A DNA stretch of 64,000 nt from Thermanaerovibrio velox DSM 12556. Lineage in GTDB: Bacteria; Synergistota; Synergistia; Synergistales; Synergistaceae. The stretch's first letter is position 1. Every line of letters starts with the position of its first letter. Location: contig NZ_CM001377.1 of NCBI RefSeq assembly GCF_000237825.1, positions 1,762,276-1,826,275 on the forward strand, written 5' to 3'. The notes beneath the pieces were generated by a model, which saw nothing but the letters and a program-made list of their open reading frames with translations, did not search any database and was not told the origin of the DNA. The position numbers and the translations under genes are program-made. Positions 51,553-59,767 of this stretch are shown in pieces.

Positions 51553-52746
51553 CTACTTTATCTTGAAGTACTTCTCCGGGACCTTGACGGAGGTCATGCC
51601 CAGGTAGCCCTTGCCGAACACGTAGGTGTCCTGGTAGACCAGCACGTGGTTCTTCTTCCTGACCCCGGTGCCCATGTCCACGTAGTAGCTGCCGTTCCAC
51701 TTGGCGCCGGGGGTGAACTTGGCGTAGCAGTCCATGAGGGCTTTGAAGTCGTTGAGCTTCGCCTTCTTCTCCACTATGCGCTTCCCGAACTCACCCAGCG
51801 CTGCGGTGGTGGCGTAGCCGTAGCTGTAGGCCCAGGTGCCCATGCGGCCCTTGCCGCCCGCCTTGATGACCGCCGCCTCAACCTTCTTGAGGATCGCGGG
51901 CCAGTTGCCCTTCTCCTTGGAGAGGTCTATGCCGAAGGCCCCGGGGTAACCCATGAGGGGAGAGGGAAGGTCCGCCTCCACGAAGTAGCCGCCGTAGGCC
52001 GCCACCTGCTTCAAGAGGGGCTCCGTCTGGGCGTCGTTGGTGCAGAAGAAGGCGGCGTTCTTGCCGTACTTCTTTATCCACGCGGGCACCTTCTCGAGGA
52101 TGAACTGCTGGGCCCCCGCCACGCCCACGTCGCTGGTGGGGTCCGGGGCGGTCTCGAAGGCGAACTTGAGCCCCAGGTCCTTGCAGGCCGCCTCCATGAT
52201 GTTGCGGCGCCTGGAGAGGAGCTCGTAGCTCATGTGCCGGGGGAAGGAGATGTGAACGAACGCGTTGGCCCCCATCTTCTTGGCCGCCGCTATGATGAGG
52301 TAGCCCCTGGCCACGTTGTCCGCGTTGATCGCCAGGTCCGCGGCGGACTCGATAACGCCGGGATCCTCGTGGGGCTCACCGGCGAAGCACAGGATGTCCG
52401 GCCGCTTCTCCTTCACCCTCCGGAAGGCCTCGGTGGTGCCCGGTATGGCCTGGTTCACCACGATGACCTTCATGAGGGGGTCGTCCGCAAGGCCCACTAT
52501 CTGGGATATGGTGGTCTCCATCTCGGACATGAAGTTGTCCGGGTAGGTGAGGTGCTTTACCATACCGCCCTTGGCCACGTCGCCATACTCCTTGATGAGC
52601 CGCTCCGCCCCCCTAAGGTCGTCCTCCGACTGGGAGACCGTGCCGGTCACAACGCCGATGTGGAACTTGGCCGCCCCGAAGGCCGGACAGGCCAGCAGCG
52701 CCGCGAGGGCCGCAACCGCCAAAACCGCAAGAAGCCGCTTTCGCAT
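51553..52746 (-). CDS. DUF3798-family substrate-binding protein (copy 1)
   Basis: This 397-residue exported protein has a signal peptide (KRLLAVLAVAALAALLACPAFGA) and a periplasmic-binding-protein-like body: FHIGVVTGTVSQSEDDLRGAERL, MKVIVVNQAIPGTTEAFRRVKEKRPDILC, FVHISFPRHMSYELLSRRR, FFCTNDAQTEPLLKQVAAYG. It matches DUF3798, which I know mainly from Synergistetes and relatives and whose ligand is unknown. It precedes the ATPase and two permeases, so it should deliver their substrate. The promoter is at 52793-52821, and GGGGGAGG precedes the ATG. A close paralogue lies immediately upstream. Confidence 0.88.
   Translation of the reverse strand: MRKRLLAVLAVAALAALLACPAFGAAKFHIGVVTGTVSQSEDDLRGAERLIKEYGDVAKGGMVKHLTYPDNFMSEMETTISQIVGLADDPLMKVIVVNQAIPGTTEAFRRVKEKRPDILCFAGEPHEDPGVIESAADLAINADNVARGYLIIAAAKKMGANAFVHISFPRHMSYELLSRRRNIMEAACKDLGLKFAFETAPDPTSDVGVAGAQQFILEKVPAWIKKYGKNAAFFCTNDAQTEPLLKQVAAYGGYFVEADLPSPLMGYPGAFGIDLSKEKGNWPAILKKVEAAVIKAGGKGRMGTWAYSYGYATTAALGEFGKRIVEKKAKLNDFKALMDCYAKFTPGAKWNGSYYVDMGTGVRKKNHVLVYQDTYVFGKGYLGMTSVKVPEKYFKIK
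51816..51942. repeat. 127-bp exact repeat shared by the two DUF3798 genes (copy 1 location)
   Basis: This segment is identical, base for base, to 53204-53330 in the neighbouring paralogue, while flanking parts of the genes differ. Confidence 0.9.
52097..52189. repeat. 93-bp exact repeat shared by the two DUF3798 genes (copy 1 location)
   Basis: This segment is identical to 53485-53577 in copy 2, a second conversion-like block. Confidence 0.88.
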
Positions 52747-52792
52747 GAAACTACCTCCCCCTTTTCTTGTGGATACTTAAAGCTCCCGATTA

Positions 52793-52821
52793 AACCTATC
52801 ACCACCGGGACACGGCGTCAA
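52793..52821 (-). promoter_or_regulatory. Promoter of DUF3798 copy 1
   Basis: On the minus strand, TTGACG (52821-52816) and TAGGTT (52798-52793) are 17 bases apart, about 47 bases upstream of the ATG. Confidence 0.6.
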
Positions 52822-52860
52822 CGGCCTTGCTAAATAATTCAACAGGAAACCCATGTAAAC

Positions 52861-52897
52861 CCGGGGCCTCTCCTTTGTTTAAAAAGAGAGACCCCGG
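52861..52897 (-). terminator. Hairpin after DUF3798 copy 2
   Basis: The arms CCGGGGCCTCTC and GAGAGACCCCGG lie between the two DUF3798 genes, about 40 bases after the stop of copy 2. Confidence 0.6.
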
Positions 52898-53203
52898 ATT
52901 AACGAAACAAAAATTGCAGTGCTCCGATCAAATGTTCTTACTTCTTGATCAAGAAGTACTTCTCCGGCACCTTCACGGACGTGGCCTTCATGAACCCCTT
53001 GCCGAACACGTAGGTGTCCTGGTAGACCAGCACGAAGTTCTTCATCTTGACCCCGGTGTTCACGTCCCGGTAGAACTGGCCGTTCCACTTGGCCCCGGGG
53101 GTGTACTTGTCGTAGCACTTCCAGAGGTCCTCCAGGTTCCCGAGCTTCGCCTTCTTCTCCACTATGCGCTTCCCGTACTCCGCCAGGGCGCACACGGTGC
53201 TCC

Positions 53204-53330
53204 AGCCGTAGCTGTAGGCCCAGGTGCCCATGCGGCCCTTGCCGCCCGCCTTGATGACCGCCGCCTCAACCTTCTTGAGGATCGCGGGCCAGTTGCCCTT
53301 CTCCTTGGAGAGGTCTATGCCGAAGGCCCC
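53204..53330. repeat. 127-bp exact repeat shared by the two DUF3798 genes (copy 2 location)
   Basis: This segment is identical to 51816-51942. Direct orientation and close spacing suit gene conversion or recombination between the copies. Confidence 0.9.
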
Positions 53331-53484
53331 AGGGTAACCCATTATCGGGGAGGGCAGGTCGGGCTCCACGAAGATGGCCCCATAAGCCGCCACCTGCTTC
53401 AATAGGGGCTCCGTCTGGGCGTCGTTGGTGCAGAAGAACGCGGTGTCCTTGCCGTACTTCTTGACCCACGCGGGCACCTTCTCC

Positions 53485-53577
53485 AGGATGAACTGCTGGG
53501 CCCCCGCCACGCCCACGTCGCTGGTGGGGTCCGGGGCGGTCTCGAAGGCGAACTTGAGCCCCAGGTCCTTGCAGGCC
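53485..53577. repeat. 93-bp exact repeat shared by the two DUF3798 genes (copy 2 location)
   Basis: This segment is identical to 52097-52189. Confidence 0.88.
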
Positions 53578-54177
53578 TCCTCCATTATGGCCCGCCGGCG
53601 GGAGAGCAGCTCGTAGCTCATGTGCCGGGGGAAGGAGATGTGAACGAAGGTCTTGGCCCCCAGCTTCTTTGCGGTGTGGATGATCAGGTAGCCCCGGGCT
53701 ATGTTGTCCACCCCTATCGCGAAGTCCGCCACCGAGGAGATGACCCCCGGGTCCTCCTGGGGCTCGCCGGCAAGGCATATTATGTCCGGCCGCTTCTCCT
53801 TTATGCGGCGGAAGGCCTCTGTGGTGCCCGGTATGGCGTCGTCCACCACCACCACCTTCATGAGGGGATCGTCGGCGAACCCGGCGATCTGGGATATGGT
53901 GGTCTCCATCTCGGACATGAAGTTGTCCGGCAGGGTTATGTGCTTCACCATCGCCCCCCTTGGCCACGTCCCCGTACTCCTGAACCATCCTCTCCGCCCC
54001 CCGGAGCGTGTCCTCCGCCTGGGAGACCGTGAGGGTGGCTATGCCTATGTGGAACTTCGGCGCACCGAACGCCGCACCGGCCCCAAGCACAAGGCACGAG
54101 ATGACGCCCGCAAGCAGCAACAACCTCTTCAAACTCCATACCCCCTCCGCATAAAGGTTTAAACGCCACGCATGGAT

Positions 54178-54206
54178 AAAATATATTTCACACCCCTCCA
54201 TGTCAA
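54178..54206 (-). promoter_or_regulatory. Promoter of DUF3798 copy 2
   Basis: On the minus strand, a perfect TTGACA (54206-54201) and TATTTT (54183-54178) are 17 bases apart, upstream of the TTG start at 54132. Confidence 0.7.
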
Positions 54207-54353
54207 GCTCTGATATACCATTGATATGTCTTGGCGATCCCCTGTCGAGCAAAAGGTCACGATTGGTCTATTCATTCCAACCCCATAGAACCATGCATAA
54301 CCAGGGACAACGGGGGATCCGTGAAGCCGAGGGGGCAGGGTAGGACAAATGAA

Positions 54354-54398
54354 ACGGGCCCGTGCCCCGGGTGGAGTTCCCCGGGGCCACGAGCCCGT
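54354..54398 (-). terminator. Terminator after the PfpI-family gene
   Basis: A long GC-rich stem (ACGGGC...GCCCGT outer arms, CCCCGG/CCGGGG inner arms) is followed on the minus strand by TTCATTTG. Confidence 0.65.
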
Positions 54399-54423
54399 CT
54401 AAAACCATCCCCCTTGAGGGGGG

Positions 54424-54963
54424 CTAGAACGGCAGTATCGAGGACTCCAACACCTCAAGGCAGGCCCCCATGAACAGGGGCAGGTCGTCGGGGCGGCGGC
54501 TGGAGACCATGTTGCGGTCCACCACCACCGGCTCGTCCACCCACAGGGCCCCGGCGTGAACCAGGTCGTCCTTTATGCCCGGCGTGGATGTCATCCTGAA
54601 GCCGGACACCACCTCTGCGGAGGCGCATATCCAGCCCCCGTGGCATATGTGGGCCACCAGCTTGCGGGCCTGCATGAACTTCCTGGTCAGATCCAGCACC
54701 TTAGGGATCCGGCGCAGCTTGTCCGGGGCGAAGCCCCCGGGGATTATGAGCCCCAGGAAGTCCCGCTCCTCCAGGTCGTAGAAGGACGCGTCGCTCCTGG
54801 CGGGGTACCCGTGCTTCCCCTGATAGGTCCTCCGGGCCTCGGGCCCCGCCAGCACCGGCTCAAAGCCCGCCTCCTCCAGCCGGTACTTGGGATACCAAAG
54901 CTCCATCTCCTCGTACAGGTCCTCCACGAAGATCATGACCCTCCTCAAATCCCTTACGTCCAC
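54424..54963 (-). CDS. DJ-1/PfpI-family protein
   Basis: This protein of about 179 residues belongs to the DJ-1/PfpI superfamily. It has VMIFVEDLYEEMELWYPKYRLEEAGF, GLIIPGGFAPDKLR and the nucleophile elbow VAHICHGGWIC (Cys followed by His), then TSTPGIKDDLVHAGALWVDEPVV and SSRRPDDLPLFM, close to PfpI-type proteases, glyoxalases or deglycases. The exact reaction cannot be read. The GTG at 54963 has AGGGGG 9 bases upstream; a longer form from 54996 is possible. It follows the DUF2156 gene closely. Confidence 0.88.
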   Translation of the reverse strand: MDVRDLRRVMIFVEDLYEEMELWYPKYRLEEAGFEPVLAGPEARRTYQGKHGYPARSDASFYDLEERDFLGLIIPGGFAPDKLRRIPKVLDLTRKFMQARKLVAHICHGGWICASAEVVSGFRMTSTPGIKDDLVHAGALWVDEPVVVDRNMVSSRRPDDLPLFMGACLEVLESSILPF

Positions 54964-54999
54964 CGTTTGAAACCCCCTTTCATCTACGCACCCCACAGG

Positions 55000-55890
55000 C
55001 TAGAACCCGTTGGCGTTCCAAAAGACCCGGTACTTCTTGACGAACCCCATGGGCAGGTACGACATCTTTGCCTCCCGGAGCCCCGGATCCCCCATGTCCT
55101 CCTCCCGGTTAATGACCTTGAACCTGTCCAGGTTGTGAAGGGCGAACTCCCGGTTTATCACCTGGTAAGCGCTGGCGTAGGAGGGGTCCGCCTTCTCGAA
55201 GTGGACGTAAAGCACGTCCCCCACCCCCTCTCCCATGGCGTAGGCCACGATGGAACCCGACACCTCCACGTATCCCCCCACCAGGGATGGGAAGCGCTGG
55301 TAGTTCTCGAGCAGCCTCATCACCGCCCGGTTCTCCCCTTCCAGCATGAAGGAGCTCCCGCAGTCCCGGAGGGCACACCACCGGCGCTGAAAGGCCAGGA
55401 GCCTCGGCACGTCCTCAGGAGTCATCTCCCGGTAGGAGTAGTCAAACGTTCGGGCGAAACGGTTCACGTGGTTCCGTTTCTTCATGTACCGGTTGCCCTT
55501 GAGGTGCGCCAGATCCTCCGCCCTGTGCAGATACTCAAAGGCGTCCCGGTCCTCCTCTACCCTAACACGACGGGGCACGGCCCGCTGCCACAAGAGGGCG
55601 ACCTCCTCGGGCACCGAGACTATCTCCCCCTGCTCCCCCACCGCCTCCCGAAGAAGGGCCTCCCAGTCCCGATCCTCCAGGCTCCCCAGGGGGGACAGGA
55701 AGAGCCTCCGGGGCAGCTCCTGCCTTATCCAGCACATGCGGTCCCCAAAGGCCAGGCTGTACCTAAGGGCCTCGTGCCATCCGAACAGCACCGGGAAGAG
55801 GTGGTCCGCCGTCACCGAAGGCGAAAGGGCCAGAAGCTCCTGGTATCTATCCATCATTGAAAGCTCAAGCGGCTCGTATGAGATCATCAA
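55000..55890 (-). CDS. DUF2156 (GNAT-like, LPG synthase C-terminal type) protein
   Basis: This 296-residue protein matches DUF2156, the acetyltransferase-like fold also found at the C-terminus of MprF. Patterns seen are GNRYMKKRNHVNRF, DVPRLLAFQRRWC, GYVEVSGSIVAYAMGEGVGD and VINREEDMGDPGLREAKMSYLPMGF, the most conserved part of the family. No membrane domain is attached, so it is a soluble member. It may modify an aminoacylated or lipid substrate, but this is unproven. It starts at one of two adjacent ATGs with AGGAGG upstream and precedes the PfpI gene by about 36 bases. Confidence 0.85.
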   Translation of the reverse strand: MMISYEPLELSMMDRYQELLALSPSVTADHLFPVLFGWHEALRYSLAFGDRMCWIRQELPRRLFLSPLGSLEDRDWEALLREAVGEQGEIVSVPEEVALLWQRAVPRRVRVEEDRDAFEYLHRAEDLAHLKGNRYMKKRNHVNRFARTFDYSYREMTPEDVPRLLAFQRRWCALRDCGSSFMLEGENRAVMRLLENYQRFPSLVGGYVEVSGSIVAYAMGEGVGDVLYVHFEKADPSYASAYQVINREFALHNLDRFKVINREEDMGDPGLREAKMSYLPMGFVKKYRVFWNANGF

Positions 55891-56032
55891 CTCGTCCTCC
55901 TTTAGCTTTCCATATTATCTCATCATAACGGGCCTGGGACCAAACCCTAAAAAACCCTTGTCCCTCGGGGCGCGGGCCGGGAAATTCAACTAAAAACAAC
56001 CCGAAGATCCCAGGGAAGTTAAAAAGATGCTA

Positions 56033-56061
56033 TTGACAGACAATAAACCCGGCTGTATTAT
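56033..56061 (+). promoter_or_regulatory. Near-consensus sigma70 promoter of the 53-residue gene
   Basis: TTGACA (56033-56038), a 17-base spacer and TATTAT (56056-56061) lie about 20 bases upstream of the small ORF. It is one of the strongest promoters seen in the window. Confidence 0.8.
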
Positions 56062-56081
56062 TCGTTCACGAAAAGAGAGAG

Positions 56082-56243
56082 ATGTCGCGGAAGTTCCAAA
56101 CCGTATCCCAGGAGCACAGACAGGAGGTTGATGCAGCCATGATATTCGATCCCAAGTACATCATAAAGATGGAGATGGTTCTGGCGGGCAAGGATAAGAT
56201 CGACAACGAGATCTACAAGCTGCTTAGGTCCGTGGCCATGTAG
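56082..56243 (+). CDS. 53-residue protein of unknown function, strongly promoted single gene
   Basis: The frame from ATG 56082 to TAG 56243 encodes a 53-residue charged, helical protein: SRKFQTVSQEHRQEVDAAM, then IFDPKYIIKMEMVLAGKDKI and DNEIYKLLRSVAM. GAGAGAG abuts the first ATG. An internal ATG at 56139 has AGGAGG 11 bases upstream and would give 34 residues. The gene stands alone between a near-consensus promoter and a strong terminator, which argues for abundant expression. I recognise no family. It could be a small regulator or toxin-like peptide, or the transcript could act as an RNA. Confidence 0.65.
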   Translation: MSRKFQTVSQEHRQEVDAAMIFDPKYIIKMEMVLAGKDKIDNEIYKLLRSVAM

Positions 56244-56282
56244 GCCATCCGGGGAAACCCGGAGATCCACTTCCCCCTCTAT

Positions 56283-56333
56283 CGGTGCGGTACGGCTTGC
56301 CTAAACAAGCCCTGCCGCACCGTTTATATTTTT
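56283..56333 (+). terminator. Strong intrinsic terminator of the 53-residue gene
   Basis: The stem CGGTGCGG / CCGCACCG continues with GGCTTG / CAAGCC around a CTAAA-like loop and is followed by TTTATATTTTT. Confidence 0.85.
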
Positions 56334-56432
56334 GTCCTACCTCCCTCTGGGGTCTTTTGATAAAATAAAAATAAACTCTATAGGGGACCTGGGTCCCCTT
56401 GAGATGCTGAGCGTTTAGGCGGGAGGGTGGAC

Positions 56433-57743
56433 ATGGCAGACACGGGATCAGGGGAAAACCCCATGGGCAAGGGAGATACGAGGGCCCCAGGGGGGGAGCA
56501 GACGGAGCTTCCGGGGGAACCTCTTACGGGTCAGACCCCGCAGGAGCTCAACTTCACACCTCCACCCCCCAAGACGGTCTCCAGGGGGGTGATCCTTTGG
56601 GTTCTGCTGGCGCTCCTGGGGGCCTTCTTCGGGGGAGGGGTCTGGTACTACAGGACCAAGGTCCTGCCGGAAAGGCTGTTCCTCGAGGCGGACAGGCTTT
56701 ACGAGGCCAAGAGATACGATAAGGCCCTGGAACTGTACCAGCGGGTGCTTGAGCTTCGGCCGGAGCGGAAGGACACCATGCTGATGATCGGGCTCTGCCA
56801 GGAGAGGCTCGGGCGCTACAACGAGGCCATGGACAGCTTCGGCAGGCAGGTGGTCCTTTCTCCCAAGGACCCCAGGGCGTTCCTTGGCATGGGGCGCATC
56901 CTGCTGCAGCTGGGGCGGCCAGAGGAGGCCCTGGGCCCCCTTAAGAAGGCCCAGAAGCTCTCCCGTTCATCCCCCTACTCCAACCGGCTTCTAGCCAAGG
57001 CCTACCGGGAGGTTGGAAGCCGGGAGCTGGCGATAAAACACCTTAGGATGGCCGCGGAGGGGGAGGAGGACCCGGCACAGCTGCTGCTGGACGGCAAGGA
57101 GCTGTTTCGTCTGATGGATTACGAGGGGGCCAGGGGGGTCTTCGAGGAGGTGCTGGCCAAGTCTCCGGATGACAACGCCGCCAAACACGCCCTGGGGGCG
57201 GCGAACTCCATGCTTGGTATACCCAACGACCCCAACCTTCTTGCGGTACCCGGCAAGTCCATCGGCCCCGTGGAGCTTGGGATCACCAAGGACCAGGCCC
57301 TCGAGCGGTTCGGGGAGCCCTCGTCCGCCGAGGGGCTCCAAGCGGGGGACAGGACCTTCGAGGTTTGGACCTACAACGTGATCCGCCTCAAGGACAGCGG
57401 AAAGACATACCCGGGCGTGCGGATACTCTTCGACGAGGACGGGGAGGCGGTGCAGGCGGAGAGCTCATCGGAGCGCTACAAGACCCAGGACGGCATAGGG
57501 GTGATGAGCTTCCTCAAGGAGCGCTACCGGGACCGGTTCGAGGTGTGGCAGGAGAACACCCACGAATACGTGGGGTACCGCTACTGCCTCAAAGGGGGGG
57601 GACTCACCCTTTACGTGTCCGACCTTGGGGGCATCACCGACCAGGGGGAGCGGCGGGCGATGGTGGTCCACCGGGGCTTCCTGCCCGCGGACGACTCGTC
57701 CCCCGGGGACCTTTGGATACGGGTGGAACAGGGAAAGCAATGA
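56433..57743 (+). CDS. Membrane-anchored TPR protein
   Basis: This 436-residue protein has a Pro/Gly-rich cytosolic start, one membrane helix (GVILWVLLALLGAFFGGGVWYY, near 52-73) and then about five tetratricopeptide repeats (RLFLEADRLYEAKRYDKALELYQRVLEL and similar, to about 270). A C-terminal beta-rich domain (SIGPVELGITKDQALERFGEP, TFEVWTYNVIRL, VRILFDEDGEAVQAE) resembles small outer-membrane-assembly or lipoprotein-like domains. The function is unknown; a scaffold at the outer face of the membrane is likely. The ATG at 56433 has GGGAGG 6 bases upstream. Confidence 0.82.
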   Translation: MADTGSGENPMGKGDTRAPGGEQTELPGEPLTGQTPQELNFTPPPPKTVSRGVILWVLLALLGAFFGGGVWYYRTKVLPERLFLEADRLYEAKRYDKALELYQRVLELRPERKDTMLMIGLCQERLGRYNEAMDSFGRQVVLSPKDPRAFLGMGRILLQLGRPEEALGPLKKAQKLSRSSPYSNRLLAKAYREVGSRELAIKHLRMAAEGEEDPAQLLLDGKELFRLMDYEGARGVFEEVLAKSPDDNAAKHALGAANSMLGIPNDPNLLAVPGKSIGPVELGITKDQALERFGEPSSAEGLQAGDRTFEVWTYNVIRLKDSGKTYPGVRILFDEDGEAVQAESSSERYKTQDGIGVMSFLKERYRDRFEVWQENTHEYVGYRYCLKGGGLTLYVSDLGGITDQGERRAMVVHRGFLPADDSSPGDLWIRVEQGKQ

Positions 57744-57793
57744 CGGGGCCGTCGGAGGAATGGAGATGTAAAATAGGATCGGAGGTGGTTGAG

Positions 57794-58462
57794 TTGGATC
57801 GCAAGGAGCTGGCTTCCAAGATAGAACACGCGTTCCTCAAGCCCGACGCGGAGATCGGCGTCATAGAGCGGGGCTGCAGGGCCGCCGAAGAGGCCGGAAT
57901 AGGGGCGGTGGTGGTTCAGCCCTGTCACGTAAGGGCCGTGTCCTCGCTGCTTGAGTCCTCCCCCACGAAGGTGGTGGCGGTCATCGGCTTCCCCATGGGG
58001 GGCACCTACACGGAGGCCAAGGTGCTGGAGGCTAGGATGGCGGTGGAGGAAGGGGCGGACGAGCTGGACCTGGTGATGAACCTGAGCCTCTTCGCCTCCG
58101 GCAGGTACCAAGAGGTTCAGGAGGATCTGGAGAAGGTTATTCAGGCGTCCCACGGAAGGCCCGTCAAGGTCATCCTCGAGACCTCCTTGTGGGACGAGGG
58201 GGCCATAGTTAAGGGCTGCCACATCGCCAGGGACGCGGGGGCCTCGTTCGTCAAGAGCTCCACCGGCTTCTTCGGGGGCGCCGAGGAGTGGTCCGTGCGG
58301 CTCATGAGGAAGACCGTAGGCAACCGCATGGGGGTCAAGGCCTCGGGAGGCATAAAGGACCTGAGCAAGATGCTGGCCATGCTCTCCGCCGGGGCAGACC
58401 GCATAGGCACCAGTTCCACCTTCGAGATACTGGACCAGTGGGATAAGCGGTTCAAGGGCTGA
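57794..58462 (+). CDS. deoC: Deoxyribose-phosphate aldolase
   Basis: DeoC splits 2-deoxyribose 5-phosphate to glyceraldehyde 3-phosphate and acetaldehyde in nucleoside breakdown. The 222-residue protein starts (TTG 57794, GGAGGTG 6 bases upstream) with LDRKELASKIEHAFLKPDA, the usual N-terminus of the family. VVVQPCHV, VIGFPMGG, ELDLVMNL and the Schiff-base lysine in FVKSSTGF are present, together with the second lysine in GVKASGGI. A longer reading from ATG 57740, overlapping the TPR gene stop, is possible. It is followed by a strong terminator. Confidence 0.95.
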   Translation: MDRKELASKIEHAFLKPDAEIGVIERGCRAAEEAGIGAVVVQPCHVRAVSSLLESSPTKVVAVIGFPMGGTYTEAKVLEARMAVEEGADELDLVMNLSLFASGRYQEVQEDLEKVIQASHGRPVKVILETSLWDEGAIVKGCHIARDAGASFVKSSTGFFGGAEEWSVRLMRKTVGNRMGVKASGGIKDLSKMLAMLSAGADRIGTSSTFEILDQWDKRFKG

Positions 58463-58572
58463 TCCCCATGGGCCGTCGGGAGGGGCCGCAAAAGGCCCGC
58501 CGGGCGGCCGGGGATAGTGAAACAACAGGATGGGGGAGACAGGGGAGTAGGACGATAAGGGCTTTAAGGTTC

Positions 58573-58620
58573 ACAAGGCCCTCCGGGGAGGCGGTCCTCC
58601 GGGGGGCCTTGTACTTTTTT
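58573..58620 (+). terminator. Rho-independent terminator of deoC
   Basis: The arms ACAAGGCC...GGCCTTGT with an inner CTCCGG stem are followed by a run of T (58615-58620). Confidence 0.85.
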
Positions 58621-58676
58621 GCTCTTTCGTCCTCGTCCTTATCTTTTAATTCCCCAACCTCCCCCGCACGGCGGGA

Positions 58677-59496
58677 TCACGGGACCTCCAGGGGGCACCG
58701 GTCATGGGGGAACAGCAGGTTATCCGCGATCCAACTAACCGGGTCTATCCCCTCTGGAACGTGGAACCTGGCGGCCTCCTTGGCCCCCTTCGAGGCGGAG
58801 GCCACCGCCACCGACGTGGGGAAACGGCTGAGCATGTGCCGGTCGTTATCCCCGTCCCCCATGACCAGGACCTCCTGGGGCTGGAGCCCCAAGAGGAGAC
58901 ACAGCATCTCCAGGGAGCTCCCCTTGTTCACCCCACGCCTCATGACCTCCAGGAAGTGTCCCTTGGAGGTGTAGAACTCGAGGTCCGGGAAACGGGACGC
59001 CGCCTCCTTGATGATCCGTCCAAGCCGGGATGAGTCCTCCTCCACCGCCAGTATCTTGGTGGAGGCGAAGGGTTCGTCAAAGAGGGCCTCCCCCATCTCC
59101 AGGGGGCTGACACCGGATAGCTCCGTGTAGTACCTGGCCCTGGTGGAGGAGGCCTCCTCCACCAGGAGCTCCTCGTCCCGGTAGGCCTGGACGTAGACCC
59201 CAAGGGACTTGAAGAACCTCAGCACCTCCAGGGAGGTATCCGCCGGTATCGGGTCGTGATACCAGGTTATCCCCATCTGATCCACGATCATGGCGCCGTT
59301 ATAGGCCACCACCGGAGCCCCCAGGGGGACCCGGTCCGCAAACCTCATGGCGGACCGGAACATCCGGCCGGTCACAAAGGTTATCCTCATGCCCCGCTCC
59401 GCCAAACCCCGGAGGAGCTCCTCCCTAGTGGGGGGGCAGGACTCCGTGGTCATCCAATATGGTCCCGTCAAGGTCAAAGGCTAAAAGTCTTATCAA
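58677..59496 (-). pseudogene. HAD-superfamily Cof-type phosphatase, interrupted by an apparent frameshift
   Basis: This is a cytosolic sugar-phosphate-type phosphatase. Read from a TTG at 59496 (GGAGG about 8 bases upstream) the N-terminus is LIRLLAFDLDGTILDD, the HAD nucleophile motif. The frame breaks at a G7 run (59430-59436) and resumes TREELLRGLAERGMRITFVTGRM (motif II), KGSSLEML and VMGDGDNDRHML (motif IV). Removing one base gives 272 residues, as usual for Cof-type proteins. Without the restoration the catalytic aspartates would be lost. Confidence 0.88.
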
Positions 59497-59620
59497 TTGG
59501 CTTCCTCCATTTAATTTAAATCTAAAATCAAAGACCCTGTTTCATAGGGAAGGGTACAACCTGGTGGGGCTTATGGCAACCCCTTACATGAATACATAAT
59601 TACAGGTAGGTGGCAGGTGA

Positions 59621-59684
59621 ATAAAAAAAGAGGGGCGCCGGACCAGATCCCCACGGAGACGCCTTAACCGTGGCCCGGCGCCCC
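59621..59684 (-). terminator. Terminator of the feo/HD-GYP operon
   Basis: On the minus strand, GGGGCGCCGG and CCGGCGCCCC (59632-59641 and 59675-59684) enclose an inner CCACGG/CCGTGG stem, followed by TCTTTTTTTATT. The stem sequence and T-run fit an intrinsic terminator for genes running from about 63.9 kb. Confidence 0.8.
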
Positions 59685-59767
59685 GGGCCCCAGGGCCCCG
59701 AAGCGAAGGAAGGAGGAAGGAACTTGCCAAAAGCTGTTGAAACTTGCTAGATCATGCTAAAGTTTGT

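Larger units (their letters stand above)
52938..54132 (-). pseudogene. DUF3798-family substrate-binding protein (copy 2), interrupted by an apparent frameshift
   Basis: This is a paralogue of the adjacent binding protein. It starts at a TTG (54132, GGAGGGGG about 9 bases upstream) with a signal peptide (LKRLLLLAGVISCLVLGAGAAFGA). The frame breaks after EYGDVAKG at a C6 run (53954-53959, plus-strand view) and resumes MVKHITLPDNFMSEMET to the end. Removing one base gives exactly 397 residues, the same length as copy 1. Promoter 54178-54206 serves it. Two long stretches are identical to copy 1 at the DNA level. The break is probably a sequence error, but silencing of one copy is possible. Confidence 0.88.

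Noticed and set aside
57365-57739. N-terminal extension of DeoC to 365 residues
   Set aside because: The extra part lies inside the TPR gene in another frame and has shadow composition; the TTG at 57794 has an excellent ribosome site and gives the normal DeoC length.
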